Positions 57,035 through 64,000 of a stretch of 64,000 nucleotides of DNA are shown piece by piece. The DNA comes from Sialis fuliginosa. Taxonomy: Eukaryota; Arthropoda; Insecta; Megaloptera; Sialidae. Within the stretch, counting starts at the first letter, position 1; the number at the start of each line of letters is the position of its first letter. A model generated the notes under the pieces. That model made no database searches. It worked only from the letters and a program-made list of their open reading frames with translations, and was not told the DNA's origin. The translations under genes and the position numbers were made by a program. Where the stretch lies: positions 20,991,001-21,055,000 of the forward strand of contig OY540817.1 of the NCBI GenBank assembly GCA_961205875.1. The letters run 5' to 3'.

Positions 57035-57754
57035 ATATAATAAATTAATGCTTACATAATATTAATTTTTCAATGTAATCATTAAAAACTTAAACAGATA
57101 GGTTGATAATAGAGGTTGTCAGAACAAGTAAACGTGTCAATTAACCAACTGAATTTCAGTAGAATGCGCAATAGCGTAATAAAGCATTGTAATAATTTAC
57201 ACAGTAATTACATTGTATAGAAACAATGCGGCTGTCTGTATTGTAAGCAAATAGAACATGGTATTAAACCATCTCATATGTTCACTGGCATGTCGTGTCT
57301 TTGAAATTTTATATCGGTTATTTATTATTCGTTGAATACCAGAATTTAATACCTGGGGCGTTTAAAATGTTCCTGGAAAAAATAAAAGACAAAAATATAT
57401 CTTGTTTTTTTTTTCAATATGCCCAACGTTCTAGTTCTTCTTTAGAAATATTAATGATTTAAGCCTTGGCACTTTACACTCGACCTTGCAAATCTATTAC
57501 ATGTAATTCAATACAAGTGGCATGTTAGCTGCGTCGAAACGGCGTGACCAAAGATTTAAAATTTTCGATTTTTTAAATACATATTTTGAAAGTAAAATAT
57601 ATTGACAGTAAACTGTGAAAATTTTAAACCGAAATTCAAAGTATTTACGAAGTTATAGCAGATAAAAAAGTTAGTGTAACATCACGCACTTAAAGACCCT
57701 CGCCCTCCTTCCCTTTTTAAAAACAAATTAAAACTCATAAGCTAACAAAGAAGT
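57035..57754. other. AT-rich intergenic, no gene
   Basis: Nothing recognised. Confidence 0.45.
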
Positions 57755-57836
57755 ATATTGAATAGTTAATATCTCAGCTTGGCGCGATCCTACAGACTCA
57801 ATTTTTTTTAAAATGTAGCTTACACTATTATCTTTA
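57755..57836 (-). repeat. Minisatellite W, single inverted unit
   Basis: ATAGTTAATATCTCAGCTTG and GCGCGATCCTACAGACTC are the reverse complement of the array unit. A family-C MITE fragment begins right beside it, as in array 1. Confidence 0.7.
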
Positions 57837-57845
57837 AGAGTATCA

Positions 57846-57934
57846 CTTGTCAAAGTCTTCAACAAACTCCAAAAGAACTGTCATTTAAGAGTGCTTGCAA
57901 GCTAGTTTTGCGAGTTCCTTTATAATACCGAACA
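57846..57934 (+). mobile_element. Family-C MITE, right-half fragment
   Basis: CTTGTCAAAGTCTTCAACAA and the right TIR CCTTTATAATACCGAACA (one change from CCGGACA) are kept; the left half is missing. Confidence 0.65.
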
Positions 57935-58738
57935 TTAAAGTTACCTATCGTATTATATTTATATTATTTAAAGGTTAATAAAGTTGTATTTTTTTCTCGT
58001 ATAATTATCCTATATGCATGCAAAATAAATTTATTAAAAAATTTGTTTCTCTTTGAATTTAAAATAGCTATAATATTCAATTATCTAAATCGTTTAAAAT
58101 TGTTTTCTATTTAATTCGGTTTTCATAATATAACAGAAACCGTTCAACGAATTCTCGAGTATATTCTGAATAAAATACAAACAAAGATTAGAAGAATTCG
58201 TTTTTCTTTTTTTCCCTCTTCACGAAATATCCTGTATAATGTTTCCCCATAAGACAATTGGGCGAAAGAAAATTGGATACACTTGTGTAGTTGATTGGGT
58301 AATTTCTACAAAATACGGATTTTGCGTATAAGGTGTAATTCAGAAACAGTTGATCTCGCCTGTTAGAATGCCGCTTTATTTTTATTGCAAATTCCTTTTT
58401 ATTTTTTCGGATAATTAAATTTTTCTATATCCATATCCAGTCGTTTCGTATGCGACGAACGATAATATATTTTATATAATAGCCAAATTTGGTTATATAT
58501 TTTGGTTAATGTACAGAAAGGAAATTTGCTGCCGAATTGGTATTATTGCATTTGAATACGTTTCAAGAGACATTTGCAGAAATGAAGTACGTTGCCTTTT
58601 TAGTCGATTTTCTCTAGTATTATGTTCGATAGATATTTTTTATAATCAAGTACTATATTGACACTTTGGTAGAGATCGTTTACTAATGTACGTGTCTGGA
58701 CTTCAGGATATTCACCACGTCTTACACATATATAAGAT
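57935..58738. other. AT-rich intergenic, no gene
   Basis: Nothing recognised. Confidence 0.45.
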
Positions 58739-59236
58739 AAAGGCACCAATTATGGCCCCTATAAGAGCAAGTTTTTTTTTTTTTTTGGATTAATGGGCTT
58801 GTTTTTTATAATTCTCATAAACTCATGTTACTAATAAAACAAGTAACTCTTTATTTAATCAATTTAATTACCAAAGTCTGCAAATACAGTTTGTTATTTA
58901 AATTATAGCCTTTTATTTATTTATTTTTTTCTCCAGTAATGGCAAAGGTAAAACCAGTAATGAGCACACTTGTAAATGATAAGTACTACGACCCAAAAGA
59001 TATAAAAGAAAGAATCGTCAAATTTGAAACAATGTAAAGCAGTTGCTATGATAATATAATATTTAATTAATAAATTATACTAATAATTAGTTTAAATGTC
59101 CAGCATTTTGACAACTATTTGCCGATTGTCATTAAATCACGCTGTAAGACAGTTAAATGTATATAGATTAATATTCAGAAATGGTAGTAATTAAATATAC
59201 ATATATTTAATAAAAAAATTACCATTACATGGGTCC
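58739..59236 (+). mobile_element. Family-D MITE, copy with left end
   Basis: It starts AAAGGCACCAATTATGGCCC and follows the family through CGCTGTAAGACAGTTAAATG to CATTACATGGGTCC near the right end. Confidence 0.7.
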
Positions 59237-59999
59237 TTTCCCATCCTTATGAATTAGTAGTTACTGAGTTAGAGGGGGTTGGGGTAAAATTAATTACTAC
59301 TTGAAGCCATTTTTGTACACATAATTTTTTACATCAAATAATTTCATAAATATAGAACACATAATTATATAGTTCGTAGATTTCTTGAAATGTAAATTAA
59401 ACATATTATACTCTACTATAATTCATAATGAGAACACATTTGAAGTAAATTCTTTAGACAATTAAACTTTGAAGTGGAATGAGCGGGTGTAAAATAATAA
59501 ACAGGGAACAAGAAATTGTGTTCATTGTACTAAGAAAATAACCGAATTAAAATTCTATTCATATCTGTAGCGGGAATGGGGCTGGAATGAATTTACAATT
59601 TAAAACTTTAAATTTGCAATTAAACATTACAATAGTATATATTCGTTTGTAGTACTTCACATCATAAATTAATGAATATGGAGAATAGTTTTGCCTTTAA
59701 AAATGTATATATAATATAGAGGTATTCGTTAAAATTGAATTTTCTTTATTTTTGTTATGAATTGATGATGTAATTAAATTTCGAAGCTTGTTTTTTATGA
59801 AGTTGTCGTTTATTATTTAAATTTTGTACAGAGGCATACATTTTTATTTTAGTTTTTTTTTTTACTTCCCAATCTAGGGATATTTATTGTAAATGGGTTC
59901 GAAACTAGAAATCATACATATTTTTATGTTTCAGGGTCGCTACAGAATGTCAAAAACGATATTGGCTTTGTTACCGCACGTCGCGACACGGGTCAAAGA
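59237..59999. other. AT-rich intergenic, no gene
   Basis: Nothing recognised. Confidence 0.45.
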
Positions 60000-60515
60000 A
60001 TAATATGTTCCCGTATGTATATTTCAAGTTATTTTCTAAACTATACGACCAAATTGGATGCTGTAAAGGGCAAATTATATCTACATTAAGTACTAATGAC
60101 AATGAAATCATTTATTTCGATAAGGATTAATGTTTTGCAGGTCATAAGTCTACGTAAACAAAACCCAAATATTTTTAATTTTCTTTGTAACATAAAAGCA
60201 GTCATTGTGGCTTAAATATAAAAGTTAGACATATGGTATCGCTGACTTTATTGTAGATCTTTTGATTCTACACAATTATGTTCTACATTATTTTGTTCAA
60301 TATTGAACGATTTAGGCAGCGTATTCCAAAATAGCGCGCCGACGGCAAAATTTTTTCCGACTTGATTTACTATTATCGTCACTGCTTAGTTTTTATGTTA
60401 CCTAACGTAACAAAATATAGCCTATAACCTGACAAGAGAATGTACCTATGAATTAAAAAATAAACCACGTAAATAAGATAAGGGCACAAACAGACAGACA
60501 GAGAGACGTTCAGCT
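60000..60515 (-). repeat. Family-G repeat, copy 4
   Basis: Reverse complement of 11502-12050, including GACTTTATTGTAGATCTTTT and the (CAGA)n end at 60490-60505. It is the fullest copy besides copy 1. Confidence 0.7.
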
Positions 60516-60918
60516 GGATTGTATGTTACAATGTTCAACATCTATTAACTGTGTACACACTAATGCATTCTATATATACCATGATATTTTAACTGTTAGA
60601 TTATTAATTTATATGCCATCATTGTTTCCAGGAATTATTAGATAAGTTGACTCTAACAACAGAATGGAATCTAAAACTTGTTGAATAGTTTCAAATACCT
60701 GATTAGGTTGGAAACGTGATAGCTATTAGTACTTGAGGCTTTATTGATTTATATAATTGTATAAATTTATTTTTAGAATGTGATATCACAAGTTACATAT
60801 AAGGAAAGCTGGAGACAAAGAAATAAACTACCTTAATTATATGAGTAAATAATTTTTTTTCGATTACATTATTATATTACATAGTGTTTATTACTGTTAA
60901 TATAGTAAATAAATGATT
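60516..60918. other. AT-rich intergenic, no gene
   Basis: Nothing recognised. Confidence 0.45.
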
Positions 60919-61643
60919 CTACGTCTTATTTTCTTGTATTTTAGTCGATACTTCTAAGTTCACTGCAGGAAATTTCACTAAAAAATTTATAATTTTTGAT
61001 TCCGTTAAAAGTGTGTTTATTGTATAGAAAACGACGTGAAAAGTTGAATGTTTCAAACCGCAGGTCTGTATCTCAAACCGTTCTCGAGATATAGCCTCTC
61101 AAAGTTTTAGTTTTTTCAAATTTTTGGAGAAAAAAGGCCATAACTTTTGAACGGGTGGTCGGAATTGATTTTAGTTGACGGATTTGAAATCAGCGTGTCA
61201 AAATCTATATAATGACATGTATAATACTTTAAAATCCGACAAAAAAATTTTGGTCAAAAATCGACATTTTTTTAAGGTATACCTCTTTGAATTTTTTCGA
61301 TTTTTCGCAAAAAATTTTTTTTCGAGTTTTAAGGTATTATACATGTCATTATATAGATTTTGACACGCTGATTCCAAATCCGTCAACTAAAATTAATTCC
61401 GACCACGCGTTCAAAAGTTATGGCCTTTTTTCTCCAAAAATTTGAAAAAACTAAAACTTTGAGAGGCTATATCTCGAGAACGGTTTGAGATACAGACCTG
61501 CGGTTTGAACAGTTCAACTTTTCACGTCATTTTCTATACAATAAACATACTTTTAACGAAATCAAAAATTATATATTTTTAAGTGAAATTTCTTTCAACT
61601 CGTCATACAAATATCGACTAAAATACAAGAAAATAAGACGTAG
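60919..61643. mobile_element. Large foldback, copy 2
   Basis: It begins CTACGTCTTATTTTCTTG and ends with its complement. The arms meet near 61270. Mirrored frames at 61175-61363 (+) and 61198-61386 (-) give almost the same N-terminus, a direct sign of the palindrome. The core matches 37889-38584. Confidence 0.8.
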
Positions 61644-62865
61644 AGGTATTATAGTTTTATAATTGAGCATGTAAATTAATATTAAATACTATTTTTGATG
61701 GTTTAAATGTTTGAATGTTGCATAAAGATGAATATTCTAATAATATTTTTAAATTATTTATTAATTGAAAAAAACAGATTTGTATTAACTTGTCCATAAT
61801 TTAAGGGAAGCACTGCTTCCCCTGCTTCGCCACTGTACCTATATTTTCAACAATATTTGTGAAAACAGATATAACAAAATTATGTACTTTCTTAAAAATC
61901 CTGTCATTTATCATGGGCTAACTTTTTATTGGAATTTTAATAAGACAAACAAACAGCTGTAAAATAAAGTAATAACTAACTTTCTTTCCAAGCAAAAAAA
62001 TATTATAATATCTAAACGTCAGAAACAGAAAAACAATTGTTCCTGTAACAAAATTTTACTAGGTTCTGTAATTTACAGTTTCAACATTCTGCAGTAATTA
62101 CTTATTTGTGAAACTTGCTATATAACTTTCCGAATCTTGCTTTTATTTTAATTAATAAATTTTAATGAGTGGAGAAAGCAATATTTATCCTCATACCATC
62201 ATAAAGTAGTCGATCCTTTTCGTTGAAATTAAATATAGACGCTTTTATTAACAAAATGCAAGCATGATTTGTTAATTATATACAGAGAGACATTATTTAT
62301 TGCTTACTTAAAGCAGATGGTTATTGATTTATAATTTCTAAATAAAGGTTTTAATTTAAAGGCCTATTTTATTTCTTCGGGTCAATAAAGTTAACTTTTT
62401 TTTTCATTTTTTTCGAAAACTACTGCATGTAACAAGAAAAAAATGTTCTTCCATGAATAGAGAATAGAAAGAATTTTTTTTATAGCGTGAGTATTTTTAT
62501 ATACTTTAAGTTTTTCTCGCTGGAGCATTGTAAAAAAATATTCTTAATCTAAATATATGTATATCGCAATCGCCCGTACCTTAATTATTAATTTTAATCG
62601 AAATGGCAGCGATTTTCGCAAAATATTTGAGTGAATTTTCAGATTCCATAAGTTTGGCATCCATTGTAAATGTTTTTCCGTTTGTCTTTCCAATAAAATA
62701 ACAATGTTGACTTATCGGAACTAGGTAAATTTAGAGTAAACATCTACCTATAGGGGAATCCATCAAAGTGGCCGGATATTGAATTAACAACACTGAAGAT
62801 AAACCAAGCGTCAATATCTCAAGGCACTTGAAAATTGTAAATGTTGACCTTTGTTTCAACTGGCC
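61644..62865. other. AT-rich intergenic, no gene
   Basis: GGGAAGCACTGCTTCCC followed by CTGCTTCGCCACTG (61805-61837) resembles a hAT-type end on the minus strand; no partner was located. No gene is seen. Confidence 0.4.
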
Positions 62866-63083
62866 GATATAACCATAGACATAGAGAATGGACAGTGCAT
62901 TCTGTATTAACTCAATGGTGTAACATCTGTTCAAAAAAGGAGAGAGAGATGCAGTGTAGTTTGGAACATAGACATAGAGTTACACAGTTATTCCAAATCT
63001 GTTTCTATCTCTTTCTTTTGACACGGTTCTGTGTTCGAGTCAGATGCCTGGTCCATTTCTCTATGTCTATGGATATAACCATA
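62866..63083. mobile_element. Short foldback with 12-bp direct repeats
   Basis: CATAGACATAGAGAATGGAC is mirrored by CCATTTCTCTATGTCTATG. The 12-mer GATATAACCATA lies at both ends (62866-62877 and 63072-63083). Part of the interior recurs at 10860-10910. Confidence 0.6.
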
Positions 63084-63144
63084 ATCACAAATTATCTAAT
63101 CTTTCTTTTTAATGTCCATACTTCCATACATAATATTTTCAATG

Positions 63145-63262
63145 CGAAATTAACTCTCTCTGTCTGTCTTTCTATTTGTTATCTTTTTACAGCTAAACTG
63201 CTGAACCGATCTTGGTGAAATTTGGCAGGGAGATAGCATGCATCCTGAGGAAGGACATAGGC
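63145..63262 (+). repeat. Family-H repeat (Helitron 5' region type)
   Basis: CTGAACCGATCTTGGTGAAA, GGCAGGGAGATAGCATGC and GGACATAGGCTACT match 51637-51760. Confidence 0.55.
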
Positions 63263-64000
63263 TACTTTGTATCCCTTTGAATAATAACATTGAATTGAGG
63301 GTCATGACTTTGTAGACACTTCTACATAATGTTGTCCTTAACAAATTTTCAACGATTATCATAAATCAGTAATACCAACTTGAGTACTAAAGAATGTTTA
63401 AATGGGAAACGTGACCCCCTTTTGCGGCACCTCATAAAATTGAACTACATGGTAATCTTTCGACGAGGATTTATTTTAGGTCATATGTTCATTTTTTTGA
63501 CACCTAATAAAGAAATTATTATTATTTGATGCCATTAGAAGTATTCAACAAATGAAAACAAATAATAGTAAGAAAAAACTGCACCATTTCATAATATTCT
63601 CCTAAAAATATCATCAACACGTTTGTCCAGGTCGAATAACTACCACAATAATCATATCACTTAACTATAATTTTATTTTTCTACATAATCGTAAAAACCG
63701 AACTTTTCCGCACACTTTAATATCTCCTCGACACATAAAAGTGCTTTATAGACACTTTTGAATTCCAACGGTAACTATTTCTCTCATTAATTAGTCCCAT
63801 AGATGCTGTAGTACTGGTTTTAAGTTTTTTCTGTGTTTCTGCAAGAAAACAACTCCCCTGGGTCGAGGCAGCCAACAACAAAATGTCACTTTATGTTTTT
63901 GACTTTTTCTCTCGGAGATCTTGGGGGAATTTTACAAAACACATCTGTCACGAACAGAAAAAAAAAACGAAACTCAGTAAAGAATTTTAAAGATACCTTT
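63263..64000. other. AT-rich intergenic, no gene
   Basis: Nothing recognised to the window end. Confidence 0.45.

Noticed and set aside
61175..61386. Two opposite-strand frames with nearly the same N-terminus
   Set aside because: They are the two arms of the palindrome at 60919-61643, not two paralogous genes.
62841..63218. 125-codon frame
   Set aside because: It crosses the foldback at 62866-63083 and the family-H repeat, so it is a chance join of two repeats.

Overview
This window is strongly AT-rich eukaryotic DNA from an insect. The order is less certain. The small secreted protein family, the single phase-1 intron after a lysine, the Helitron-type termini (CTAG/CTAA ends behind a GC hairpin) and the wealth of short TIR elements fit Lepidoptera best, but the sequence alone does not prove it. 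Most of the window is intergenic or intronic DNA filled with non-autonomous transposons.

Only two genes are well supported. They form a head-to-tail pair of chemosensory protein (CSP, OS-D / pheromone-binding A10 family) genes on the + strand: CSP-a (22577-24986, poly(A) signal 25020) and CSP-b (26763-30110, poly(A) signal 30197). Each has two coding exons of identical length in both genes (190 and 197 nt), encoding 128 residues with a signal peptide and the four-cysteine pattern C-X6-C-X18-C-X2-C. The two proteins are about 64% identical by hand count (82/128). Both promoters carry TATATAAG and TCAGT at the same spacing, and an identical 19-nt box lies upstream of each TATA. The pair therefore looks like a tandem duplication that kept its core promoter. 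The products should be small soluble secreted carriers of hydrophobic ligands.

Layout: 1-6700 holds several MITE families and a GT-rich minisatellite with a PIF/Harbinger-like MITE inserted in one unit. 6700-19900 holds more dispersed MITEs, including an 8-bp-TSD hAT-like element nested in a TA-flanked MITE. 19936-20656 is a Helitron-like element on the minus strand. 20657-22468 is plain AT-rich DNA ahead of CSP-a. 22469-30202 is the CSP pair; roughly three quarters of the CSP-b intron is repeat-derived, including a 1.6-kb foldback with arms of about 570 bp. 30203-64000 has no recognised gene but many repeat copies, two large related foldbacks (37811-38659 and 60919-61643), an open reading frame built from three in-frame 162-bp repeats (40718-41422), a second minisatellite array (52903-53418) and back-to-back Helitron-like elements (about 51420-52270).

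No rRNA, CRISPR array, complete tRNA or intact transposase/reverse transcriptase was found. All repeat calls come from comparing copies by eye inside this window; boundaries without target-site duplications are good to about 10-20 bases.
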